DNA from: Amblyomma americanum | Taxonomy: Eukaryota; Arthropoda; Arachnida; Ixodida; Ixodidae | Assembly: GCF_052857255.1 (NCBI RefSeq) | Contig: NC_135497.1 | Location: 181,135,478-181,199,477 of the forward strand | Direction of reading: 5' to 3' | DNA length: 64,000 bases | Part shown: positions 11,496 through 21,043 of the stretch, one piece after another | Numbering within the stretch: the first letter of the stretch is position 1 | Layout of the letters: every line of letters starts with the position of its first letter | Position numbers and translations under genes: made by a program | The notes under the pieces: generated by a model | Databases searched by the model: none | What the model was told of the DNA's origin: nothing | The model's input: only the letters and a program-made list of their open reading frames with translations

Positions 11496-11572
11496 TGTAG
11501 CGGCGCTGGCATCGCCAGCGGCGCTGATGAAGATCTGCCTCGCGCATCAGAGAACGCTTTCAACCAGCCCGG
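11496..11572 (+). repeat. 5' LTR, left piece
   Basis: Begins TGTAGCGGCG and matches the start of the 3' LTR at 18755. Differences are one base near the end and a 3-bp gap. It is cut at 11572 by LINE-1. The second half of the LTR resumes at 16989. Confidence 0.85.
11561..11572 (+). repeat. LINE-1 target duplication, left
   Basis: CAACCAGCCCGG, identical to 16977-16988 on the other side of LINE-1. Both lie inside the 5' LTR, and joining them restores the LTR sequence seen in the 3' LTR. Confidence 0.9.
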
Positions 11573-11713
11573 TGAATTTTTTTCGTCATGAACAGAAAAG
11601 GGATGAGTGTTTTGATTTTAAAATTTTAAGAATAATTATATAGAGAGTGATTAAATAGTAATGATTTAGTCAAAATGTAATAATTGATAGAAAAGAAAAG
11701 GTTGAAACACTTA

Positions 11714-14700
11714 TCAAGGCAGTCGGTGAGATTCTATCAGGAAATTTTGAACAGCGGTGCAAACAGATCTGTGGCTGAACCCAAACGTGGTGGTGCCAAA
11801 TGATAGCAAGAGCGGGCTGCTCAAACTAAGGCCAAGATGCTGCAAGAGCTCCTCCAGCAACCTTTTTCTCAGTGAGTTGAATCGGCAACAATACAGCCAA
11901 AAATGTTCAATAGATTCTGGCTCACGGCAAAATGCACAAAGGGGAGAGAGCGCCAAACCCGACTTGTGTAAATAGAAATTTAGAGGGGGGATGCGGCAGC
12001 GTAGCCTCGTCAGTGATACTTCAAGCTGCCGAGAGCAACAGATTTTCCTGTTCCAATAATATTTAAGGTGCTCATAATCCGCCGATGTTAAAAGTGACGT
12101 GTCTTGCGTGCTTAAAAACGCACGTCGCCGAAATCTAGATGCTGTAATGTAGGCTGTAGCCGGGATGATTGGCAACACGGGGCCGCTGAGGGAAGCCTTT
12201 GCGAGATTATCAGCAATCTCATTTACTGTCACACTGCTGTGGCCGGGAACCCATACTAAATGAACAAGGCTCAAATGCGGAGGAAGTAGGGATAAGAAAG
12301 TTGATAAAATGGGACCGTCAACCTGTGCAGCGAGGGACGAACACAAAGATAAAGAATCAGTAATTACTGCAACTGCTGTAATAGAGGGGTCTAGCTTGCG
12401 TAGAGCAAGTACAACTGCTAGAAACTCTGCTTGAAAAATAGGGGTGAAATCTGGAAGGCGCAGAGAAAAGGACCAGTCTAAATGGGAACAAAATATTCCC
12501 ACACCTGCTTTTTCATTGCATTGCGATGCATCAGTGGCTATTGCTATATCGGTTGGTAGGGTCCTCAGATGATCCTCTAGAAGGCCATTTAGAATACTCT
12601 GTGGCAAAAGTTTTGCATTTTTTGGGAATATGTCGTCGAAAACAATGTGTATAGTGGGCCCATTCCGAAGCGCAGGAAGGATATCATAAATGTTTACATC
12701 TAAAGGCTGAAGTAATCTTTGCACAAACACTACCTGAGGGGAATTGAAACGAGACCAGGGGACACCAAAAAAGGAGGTCGGCTGAGAACAGAAAATGCTT
12801 TGGGAACGGTGGAAATGGGATTCATAGATCCTGAGGTAAGTTTGCACAGTTAAAAATTGAAGTCGTGATAAGAGAGACGGAATGCGGGCTTCAAGGTACA
12901 GCACATTGATAGCCACAAATTTTGGAAGGCCGAGGCACATGCGAAGTGCTTCTCTCTCTAAAAGGACGAGAGGGCGAAGTTTATATGTAGCCGAGCCTGA
13001 AAACAACACTGATTCAAATTCTAAAATTGGCCTGACATACATTATGTAGATCATTAATAGCGCATCTCTGCGCATGCCGTACCGGTGATGACATAATCTC
13101 CGTAACATGCCCACGGCACGAGCCCCTTTCGCCGCGACATGTTCAATGTGAGGTCGCCAGGTGAGTTTGTTGTCATAAATGACCCCTAGGTATTTTAGGG
13201 ATTGAACCTGATGTATTATTTTTAACTGGCAAGTGAGAGAGACCACTACAGGAGTGAATAGAGGTAAAACAAGAGTAGCGCACTTGCCAACATTTAACTT
13301 CAGGTGTAATGAGCTCAACCAGTGCTCAAGTGTATTCAAATATGACTGCAATAGACCATACAGAGAATGTATATCCGGCGCAGCAGCAAAAAACGCAGTG
13401 TCGTCCGCATAGACGTAAGTGCGTACATGGCGGTGGAGAGGAATTGAGCTTAACAGAATATTAAAGAGCACAGGAGAAAGAACAGCTCCTTGCGGTACAC
13501 CTCGCGTTTGTCTATACCTCTCTGAATGAACACCATTATGGACGCAAAAGAATTCCCTGTTATGAAGAAATGCAGATATCCATGCAACTATATAATCTGG
13601 AAATTGAAGAGACTGTAGCCTATGTATCAGAATGGAGTGTTCTACACTGTCGTAAGCTTTGGCGACATCTAACGTAACCAAAGCCGCGACCAGGCGTTGA
13701 CGACGAGCAAGGAGAATTCTGCTCTCAAGATCAGCATGTACATTCCATATGGAACACCGTGGCCGGAAACCGAGTTGGCACGGGCTGAGTATACTTTTGC
13801 GGTCCACAATGGCTGACACCCGAATTAGTAACAACCTTTCTATCAACTTTACCACGTTTGATGTTAAAGAAATTGGCCTAATATTGTCCAATTCATAGCC
13901 TCCACCCTGATTTTTAAGTAAAGGGATCACCTTGGACAGCTTCCACTCAGAAGGTATCCAAGCGTGTTTGAGAGAGTAGTTTATTAGGTGCAATAAGGAG
14001 TTGGGAGACTCTTCAAATAGAATCTTGAGCATCTTTGTGGTAACACCATCAGGGCCAGGAGCAGCAGCTGGCAATCTCTGGACCACTTGTGAAAGCTCTG
14101 ATAGATTTACTTGTGAGGCATTATCATTTGGTACGACTGGTGCAAACAACAATGGTCGCATAGGTAGTAAAGACGAGAACCGCTTTTGCAGGCCTGTGGC
14201 TATTAATTCAACCGCCTGAATAGCTTCTACAGGTGACATAACTAATGACTGAAAATTATGAGAGGACATGAGCTGTTTTCTAGACCGTAGAAAACCGAAT
14301 AGTGCACGTCGGTTGCCCGCCTTTGAAAGATAATCTAAGTGTTCTGAGTCATATTTTTCCTTTGCGCGAGAAACTGTGCGTTTAAAGGTGGCTGCAATAA
14401 ATTTATAATCACTCCAGTTATTCGGACATTGGTTATGAAGAAGCTTTTTCCATGCTGCCTTCCTCCGCCTGTAATCTCTTGTACAGTCCGCATTCCACCA
14501 GTTAGAAGAATTCCCTCTTATTGGCCTCACCAGGAACTCCGACTTTTTACGGCTTTCCTCAATAGCCAGACATATGCTTGCTGACTGGTGGACCTCGGCG
14601 ATGTTAGACACTGGAGCAAGGGCAGAGCGCAACGCCGTCTGAAATCTGTCATAATTTACATGTGACCGCAACTGAGAAGACGCCGGAGTAACACGACATA

Positions 14701-15376
14701 TGATATCAAAATGAATAGGTATATGATCACTTGAAGTGCCGCTATCAACTGTCGACCAATTCGTTACGCCAATTCCAGGACTAATGAACGTGAGATCCAA
14801 AACAGATTGAGTGTGTGAGCGAAGATAAGTGGCCGATCTTGAATTTAAGCACATCAGGTTGTGATCAGAAACCCAGTCCCAAAGGCGCTTGCCGCATGAA
14901 TTAGTCCTAAAACTCCAAGACACATGGTGAGAATTGAAGTCCCCAGCCACGAGAACTGGGTTTTTACAGTTTACGAGTAAAAAATCCAGAGGTCTAACAT
15001 CCTGGACTCCATTGGGGAAATAACAATTTGCTATTGAAAATGGAGAGCACCCAGGAAGTACAAAGTCTATTGCCAAAATCTCACAGTCAGGAGACATTTG
15101 TTGAAAAGATACCACAGCCCTGTGGCAAAATTTTGAAGAGACTAAAGTTAGTAAACCCCCGCCTCTTGACTGGCGGTCTAGGCGAAATGACCGATAATTT
15201 TTTATATGAAAATGTTTGTCGGTTGAAAGCCACGTTTCTTGCAGAATTATGACATCCGGATTAAGCTGAGTAGAAAGGCAGTGTAAATCTGTGGAAGCGG
15301 AAAGAATAGAGCGACAGTTCCACTGCAGAACTCGCAACGACGCTATGGTTGCGAAAGTCTAGCAGCAGCAACTGCC
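11714..15376 (-). CDS. LINE-1 ORF2: endonuclease, RT and RNase H polyprotein
   Basis: Intact frame of about 1207 residues, the enzyme for target-primed reverse transcription. Residues 1-210 are an APE-type endonuclease, with VLQWNCRS, LQETWL, AGDFNSHH and SDHIPI carrying the catalytic N, E, D/N and D/H. Residues about 425-690 are the RT: IRPISLTSN, VTLDVAKAYD, GVPQGAVLSPVLFN and VYADDTAFF near 642. Residues about 930-1050 are RNase H, with TDAS, QAEFLAV, ITDSLS and PGHSS...NEIADN giving the D-E-D-(H)-D set. A C-terminal CxxC-H-C finger (CAFCREPESIEHFWLYC) lies near 1134. RNase H places it in the I-type group. No ATG precedes VLQW; the frame opens after a stop about 20 nt inside the end of ORF1, so initiation is by a non-AUG codon or by coupling. 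Confidence 0.9.
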
Positions 15377-16662
15377 TGCTCCAAAATGGTATCCTTGGGT
15401 TTAGTGCCAAGCTGCTTCTTCTTTGACTTGGGCTGGGTGCCCTGAGAAGACAACGAATGAGACATGGGGGACCCACTGCGCTTAAGAAGCCGCGCATCAG
15501 GCTCCACCATCTCGGAATCATACATTATATCAACATCCCTCGAAGTACCCGAGGTAGGTACAGCGGAAGTGACAGAAGTTTGTTCCTGGGGTTGTGATGC
15601 TACTGGAATTTGAGACCGGACAAGAGGAAAGGGAATTGTTGTCGAAAGAGGTGCCAAACTAGCCTGCACGGCATGTGTAATCTGAGTCGCTAGAACATTT
15701 GTAAAGCACTCCGACACACTTGCGACAATCTTTTCTATCATTTTAGACATCGAAGCCTCCACAGCAGCCGCAATTGCCTGGGACAGCGTTGAGTCTAAGC
15801 ATGACACCTTGCCGAGCGGTCACACCGGCATAACCGCGGGCACGTTCTTTGACCTCTGAAATAGCGTCACGGCGCGAACAGCGTTCCTGTCAATTATTTC
15901 CAGAATTTGAATTTCCTGAGCTCGAGAGGGACAATTTGAGTAGTTTGCAGAGTGCGCACCACCGCAAAGGCAACACTTCTCATTCTTCTCAGTGCAGGTG
16001 CTTGTTGCATGACCATCCCCACAGTTGCAACACCTCAAGTTGGATTTGCAACCGCCAGCGCTATGTCCATAACGCCAGCAGTTGTTACACTGCAGAGGCC
16101 GAGATGATAATGGGTGTACCCGAAAAATTAGAGGCCATGCCTTGATTTCAGAGGGGCAGGAAGTGCCGGCAAAGGTAGCAATCACTGATTCAGTGGGCAT
16201 CCGCACGTTGTTTACATCCCGGCTACAGCGGTGCACAGCAACAACACCTGCAGCCGACAGAAGCTCAAGAGTCTCTGCCGGAGACAGGGAAGAGTCTACA
16301 CCTCGTACAATACCTTTCGTGCACGCCAGATGAGAAGGGATGAAAGAACTTACCCGAAGGGAGGCAAAGGATGAGGAGTTTAGTAAATCTCTTACACAGG
16401 CGAGGTCTGGCGATCTGCACAGAATCCCACCGCGTCCAAACTGGCGAACCTCTGAGATTGACTCATAATGAGAAGTCGTCGACTGGAGAGCAGCCCGAAC
16501 AGCACCAGGGTTGTTCATCCTGATAGCACCACCATCCTCAGGCACCAGCGCGACAGGGATACTGCCGACACCACTGCGCAAAAAAGCTTCCAACGGTAGG
16601 AGATCAGTTGACAGAGAAGCCGACCAGAGGGAACTCCCCTGGCCGGGAGACTGGGTGGACAT
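15343..16662 (-). pseudogene. LINE-1 ORF1: nucleic-acid-binding protein, frameshifted
   Basis: Two minus-strand frames, 15820-16662 (280 codons) and 15343-15807 (154 codons), together match the single 454-codon ORF1 of LINE-2 along their whole length. A frameshift near 15810-15850 separates them. The first part carries three Cys-rich knuckles in a row (CNNCWRYGHSAGGC, CCNCGDGHATSTC, CCLCGGAHSANYSNC). These are typical of RNA-binding ORF1 of I-type elements. The second part is low-complexity, rich in Ser, Thr and Gln, with a basic C-terminus. ORF1 coats element RNA in the ribonucleoprotein, so this copy probably needs ORF1 supplied in trans. Confidence 0.85.
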
Positions 16663-16805
16663 AGTCCGGGCTTACTGCCTTACCGCGCCAAGACGCAGAG
16701 AGAAAATGCCACAATCAGCCACCCGAAACTAAGCCGATCGTTCCCAGCAGAGCAGAGCCGTCGGGGCAGCGATGAACAGGACGAACGCCACTGGGTCGAA
16801 CGATG

Positions 16806-16976
16806 TCCTCCTAACAGAGCCAAGCTGGCGGCGTCTTTGTCCCGTCCGTCGGTTGTCTCGGTCTGCTTCTCCTTTTTGTTAACTGCGTTCAGGTGAATAG
16901 CCACCCGATTCTTGGCCGATCCCCCAGTGTGGGTATGTGCCATCTTTTGATAGGCTAACAACAACAACAACAACAA
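16806..16976 (+). repeat. LINE-1 3' terminus with (AAC)n tail
   Basis: A plus-strand segment joined to the inverted 5' UTR. It ends TAGGCTAAC followed by about eight AAC units that run into the target duplication. The block CTTGGCC...GTGGGTATGTGCC is also found, in the element's sense, at the 3' end of LINE-2. The left junction is approximate (16800-16890). Confidence 0.7.
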
Positions 16977-16988
16977 CAACCAGCCCGG

Positions 16989-17073
16989 CCAGCCAGCCAC
17001 GTCAACAACCCGCTCCGCCGGCTCTCCAGCCGCGGCTACCGGGACGTCCAATAAATGTGGACTTCCTACCACA
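16989..17073 (+). repeat. 5' LTR, right piece
   Basis: Continues the LTR after LINE-1, contains AATAAA near 17050 and ends CTACCACA. It matches 18838-18922 in the 3' LTR apart from a short indel block and one substitution. Confidence 0.85.
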
Positions 17074-17213
17074 TCTGGTGACCCGGACGACAGCTCCGAC
17101 GCACGCAACGCCGCGCCCACCGGTTCTGCGCTCCTGCCCGTCCTGTCCCTCCACTTGGCCTTGCCGCTGCACGCCCCCTGTTCGCACCAGGCTTTCCTCA
17201 GCTTTTCATCGCC

Positions 17214-17834
17214 ATGTACGCACCTCCCATCACATCTGGTGAGCTCCTTCAGCCGTATCAGCGCCTCTTCCTTCCTCGGCTGCCCGGCCTGCCCGCGTTT
17301 TATGCCAGAGACCCCGTTTTGTGGCTGGCGCTGCTGGACTCGCACTTTCATGTCCACAACGTGTCCAGCCAGCTGCTGCGCTATCAGCACACCAGCCGCG
17401 AACTCCCACCCGGTCTCCTGGCACAGCTGCGGTTGCCGCCTCCTGGCGCCGACATACACGCCGATTTCAACAAGGGCCTGACGGCATATTTTGGCTTGGG
17501 GCTACCGCCGACTCTCTGCGCTCCTGTTCCGGACTCAGACACTGCGGCGCCACTCGAACCACCACCCCTGGCCGCATTCCCTATCCGAGCTGTTTCGGTT
17601 TTCCTTCCGCCCGCTCCTACGTCGGCGCCCCACCTCCCACCGGTCTCTCCACTATCGTCGCAACCCTATGTGCCCCCACTCACGGTTCGGCAAGTTCCAC
17701 GCGAGGTCGCGCCAGTCTCTTGCCAACCTTCTCAACCAGCTGCCTCAAACTACACCCCGATCACTCACGTTTGCTTCACCGGCACCTATGGACGGCCATC
17801 CACCTTTGATCTCCCATTCCACGGCGTCTCCTGA
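17214..17834 (+). CDS. Gag-like protein of the LTR element
   Basis: A 206-codon frame starting with ATG, 140 bp after the LTR end. Residues about 15-75 (LPGLPAFYARDPVLWLALLD followed by the phases HFHVHNVSSQLLRYQH and LPPGLLAQL) fit the N-terminal capsid-like motif of Gypsy-type Gag: a proline-rich lead, a D/NPxLWF-type core and an amphipathic stretch. The rest is proline- and serine-rich with no zinc knuckle and no protease. The overlapping plus frames 17491-18102 and 18127-18741 are also Pro/Ser-rich; one of them may continue Gag after a frameshift. The role, if any, is particle assembly for a non-autonomous element. Confidence 0.55.
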   Translation: MYAPPITSGELLQPYQRLFLPRLPGLPAFYARDPVLWLALLDSHFHVHNVSSQLLRYQHTSRELPPGLLAQLRLPPPGADIHADFNKGLTAYFGLGLPPTLCAPVPDSDTAAPLEPPPLAAFPIRAVSVFLPPAPTSAPHLPPVSPLSSQPYVPPLTVRQVPREVAPVSCQPSQPAASNYTPITHVCFTGTYGRPSTFDLPFHGVS

Positions 17835-18754
17835 CCACCCCTGCTTCCCGGGTGTGGCGCCTGCCCTTGGGCCATCACCGGCAGCACCCTTTCTCAACTC
17901 GGGCCCGCACTCTCTTTTAGTACCACTTTCGCCTGCTCCCTCAAGCCTGACCACAGTGAACACAACTGTCATTCCTGTCGCGAGGCCCGCATGCACGCCA
18001 CCCGAGGGCCTTGTCTCACCTCACGCGCCACCCGCAACGCCTGCCACACATCCCTGTCTGCCTGGCGCCTTCACCAGTGCCTGTGCCTTCGAGACAGACT
18101 AGACAGCCCTACCGCATTCTTCCCATTTGGACAACTACGTCCCGGAGTTACTTTTTGTGCCCCCAGCCACACGCCCCACTGCCACTGTGAGCTCGTTTTT
18201 GCATAAAGCCGCTGCACCTCGTCGACCATTTCGACCACTTTCCTGCAAGGCAGCCCGAGTCCCACGCAGCAGACCTCCAGCCCAGTGTCGTGTGCCGTCG
18301 TTTCATTGTCGCCAGCGGCTGAGGCATACCCTCCTCTTCTACGGCAGCGGTTTCCGCACGCCATCCCTTCGTCTGGACCCGCTGGAACAGCGCAAAGTCC
18401 ATATCGCCCGTAACTCCCGCCCCTGGTGCATTTTCTGCAATGACATTTTCCGGCCTGCTTCAACCAAACTGGCACCCCCACCAGTATACTTTCCGACTGC
18501 GGCACGCCTAGCTCGCCTCCTTTTCCTCGATGACTTTTCCCGCCTTGTGCTTCCGTCATCCTCATCTTTTGGCTCCCCTCGCCCTTTGCGAGGCAGCCAG
18601 GCTCGACCGCCAGAGCTCTTTTCTTCCGCCCGACAGCCTTCCCCAGCTCTGACCCGGCCTTCACGAAGCTGTGTCCTTGACTTGAGAACCTGTACAAACT
18701 ATTACGTACTGTTTTTTCTCTTTTATCGCGCATCGCGCTAGAGGGGGGAGCCTC
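17835..18754 (+). other. LTR-element interior without pol
   Basis: About 0.9 kb between Gag and the 3' LTR. Plus-strand frames are long but low-complexity, and I find no DTG/DSG protease, YxDD reverse transcriptase, RNase H or integrase signature in any of the six frames. A purine tract at 18740-18751 precedes the 3' LTR. Confidence 0.6.
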
Positions 18755-18922
18755 TCTAGCGGCGCTGGCATCGCCAGCGGCGCTGATGAAGAAGATCTGC
18801 CTCGCGCATCAGAGAACGCTTTCAACCAGCCCGGCCAGCCAGCCGGCCAGTCAACAACCCGCTCCGCCGGCTCTCCAGCCGAGGCTACCGGGACGTCCAA
18901 TAAATGTGGACTTCCTACCACA
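18755..18922 (+). repeat. 3' LTR
   Basis: 168 bp starting TCTAGCGGCG (the 5' copy has TGTAGCGGCG) and ending CTACCACA. It contains an AATAAA near 18899. The left boundary is set by alignment with the 5' LTR. Confidence 0.85.
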
Positions 18923-19690
18923 CATATTCGATTGTTCACTGACGACTGTTTTATTCACAGAAGTTGCGAATAGAGATGATCAGAATGACCTGAAAAATGC
19001 CGTGAACCATGTTTTGAACTGGTGCGACCAATGGGGCATGGTTTTGAATACTGTCAAAAAAGTGTATCTTCCAATAACCCGGAAAAACATACCACATATC
19101 TACACATATAAATTAGGTTCGTTCCCTCTGGAACAAGCATCTAACTACAAGCACTTAGGTGTAGCTATGACGAGCAGTCTATCATGGAACTGCATATAAG
19201 TAATATTTTCTCCTCTCCTTTCGAAAATTGTTCTGCCTAAGACAAACTTAAAAAGACCCTTCTTTTGCTATTATTCGATAATACGGCCTCGGACCTAAAC
19301 TTGAATATGCATGCACAGCGTGGGAACCCTGCACTAAATCTAACTTAAAAACATTTGGAAAGATTACAAAGAAGGGCTGTTAGGTTTATCTTTAATAAAT
19401 AATCAAGGACTGACTCCCCTACCACTGTAATAGAAATTAACAACATTGAACGACTTGAGCTTCGAAGAAAATGTTCCGGATAGATTCTCGTCCTCTCTTA
19501 TTAGATAACAAACTCGGCCTGGACAACAAAAATAAACCGACAACAAAAATAAAAATTAAAAGTGACAACCACTTCTCTACCTTGGGCACCCCCCCCCCCT
19601 CCACCCTAGAAATTTAGAAACACGCTCTAAACACCTAATTTCAATTCCTGGGGATACTCTTGATAGCGCCTTTCATGCTGTCTGCTTCGA
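18923..19690 (+). pseudogene. Decayed CR1/Jockey-type LINE, part 3 (RT thumb and 3' part)
   Basis: Resumes the LINE cut at 11495. It begins with the second copy of the 45-47-bp duplication and then reads NRDDQNDLKNAVNHVLNWC and ASNYKHLGVAMTSSLSWN, the thumb region that follows the YADD box in this group. Further on, in shifted frames, comes a block corresponding to IIRPRLEYACTAWEP and LQRRAVRFIF, the usual C-terminal motif. A C10 run lies at about 19591. No RNase H is present. Confidence 0.75.
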
Positions 19691-20558
19691 CACGCACTGC
19701 CTATAGTTTCGCACTTTCAAGTGCTGTAGAAAAAATGAAACAGAAGTTACAGTTTCGACAAACAATGGATAAACCACGGGACGAAAAGGAAGGCTGCGCC
19801 TGTATCGCCCTATTGTTTCCGTTTTTCTTTTTTTTTTTGCCCAGCATCGGTTCTCCTGCACTTCAGATGTGCGTTTCCAGTGCTCAAATGCTTAGTTGGA
19901 CTTGAATCGTGTGTCGCTGCACCGTTGGCCGATTCATTATAGCATTTGTGTGTAACAGTAGTGTGCGCGAAGTGAGCAGAGCTAACATTCGGCACCGTGG
20001 GCATTGCAGGTGGTCTGTGCGATACCCACATGAAGCTTGCTAATATAGTTTCAGTATACGTTTATCATCAGGCGTTTAGATGCCACCACGTATTCTGTGG
20101 TCCATAAAAAAGTACACTGGTAGGAGAGCTGCGTCACTTTCGCAATTTTGATACAAACTCGATTTTCTGCGCATTGCTACGGGAAGAAATTCAATTGGCT
20201 GAAATTGAATTCCAACCTGCACCAAAGGCCAGGCGCGACCAACGCGGATTACAGGTGAGTGAAAATACGACATTTAGAGCAGTTTAGAAACAATTTATTC
20301 CGCTGTTAGATTCGATTCGCATCGTATTGTCGCACGCGCGTTAATGATATTAGGTCTTGCAAACAACCAATTCACTGATTGCTGTCGAGAACCGGTGCGG
20401 CTAGCGGGGCCAGTGCGTGCTCGCGGGTCGAAAAAATTCGCAGTGGCTTAGCTCGGCTATGCCAGGATATACGTAGCGAGAGGTAGTACGTTTCTCTGGC
20501 TGAGCTTGTTGTGGTCACTGTATGTTTAGCAATGTGAGACATTGGGTATACGCATCTT
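19691..20558. other. No gene recognised
   Basis: Unassigned. Short frames on both strands without motifs. Confidence 0.45.
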
Positions 20559-21043
20559 TTATTCATTTTGCTTGACAGAGACGAAGACTGCCCAATGATC
20601 TGTGAAGTAACATGCAGCGGTCTCAGTTTTGACTATACAGTATTTCGATTTGGTAGAGTCTCTTTTGTATACAAGATCTATAATAGTTCCCCATTGTGTA
20701 GTCTGGACGTGAGGGTCCGAAGCTAAATTAAAGTCAAACTTTTCTTTCATACGCTAAGAGAGTCCTGTTTCCTATTGAAATCACCCAAAGTCACACACAA
20801 CTGTGAAGCCGTGCCATAGACTGGTATACACGTGGCAACCACATCAATCGTCTGCTTGACAGATGTTCCCGGTGACACATAAACTCCTTGGATGATAATG
20901 CCGCTCCCCAGAAGCCGAACACCGCAGGCTTCACCATTATTCACCGCGATCGAAGGGAGATGTCTGACGGCGGTGATACCTTGTTTCACGTACACACAGA
21001 CTCCAGCGTTCTTATTTGGTTCAAGCCAGCTGCCAGGCGACAA
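20559..21043 (-). pseudogene. Endonuclease/exonuclease/phosphatase-fold fragment
   Basis: Two minus-strand frames, 20747-21043 and 20559-20750, abut with a one-frame shift and read as one domain. In order: GVCVYVKQGI, VRLLGSGIIIQGVYVSPG, VTLGDFN (catalytic Asp and Asn), then QWGTIIDLVY and YFTDHWAVFVSV (the DH pair). These are the central and C-terminal motifs of the EEP endonuclease family used by LINEs and by some Helitron-related and PIF1-linked elements. No RT follows downstream, so whether it derives from a LINE or from a rolling-circle element is undecided. The frameshift makes this a remnant. Confidence 0.6.

Larger units (their letters stand above)
11573..16976 (-). mobile_element. 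LINE-1: full-length I-type LINE with 5' inversion
   Basis: Between the 12-bp target duplications lie two segments of the same element in opposite orientation. From 11573 to about 16805 the element runs on the minus strand: 3' UTR part, ORF2, ORF1, 5' UTR. From about 16806 to 16976 it runs on the plus strand as a LINE 3' terminus, with CTTGGCCGATCCCCC, then GTGGGTATGTGCC and an (AAC)n tail. That same terminus, with a different tail, ends LINE-2 at 34712-34780. The arrangement is what twin priming produces: the tail segment in the insertion sense and the 5' segment inverted. The inverted part reaches the 5' end, since its edge aligns with the 5' edge of LINE-2 (CGACCC...TGGCGTTC). Confidence 0.8.
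11496..18922 (+). mobile_element. Gag-only Gypsy-type LTR retrotransposon, interrupted
   Basis: A short-LTR element of about 2.0 kb without the inserted LINE. The 5' LTR (162 bp in two pieces) begins TG and ends CTACCACA. A primer-binding-like segment (TCTGGTGACCCGG) follows at 17074. Then come a Gag-like frame, a purine tract (AGAGGGGGGAG, from 18740) and a 168-bp 3' LTR (18755-18922). The 1.68-kb interior contains no protease, RT, RNase H or integrase motif in any frame, so it must be mobilised in trans, like other gag-only or LARD-type families. The LTRs differ at only a few positions. Confidence 0.8.

Noticed and set aside
16680..17459. 259-codon minus-strand frame with a leucine run
   Set aside because: The leucines come from the (AAC)n LINE tail, and the frame crosses element boundaries.
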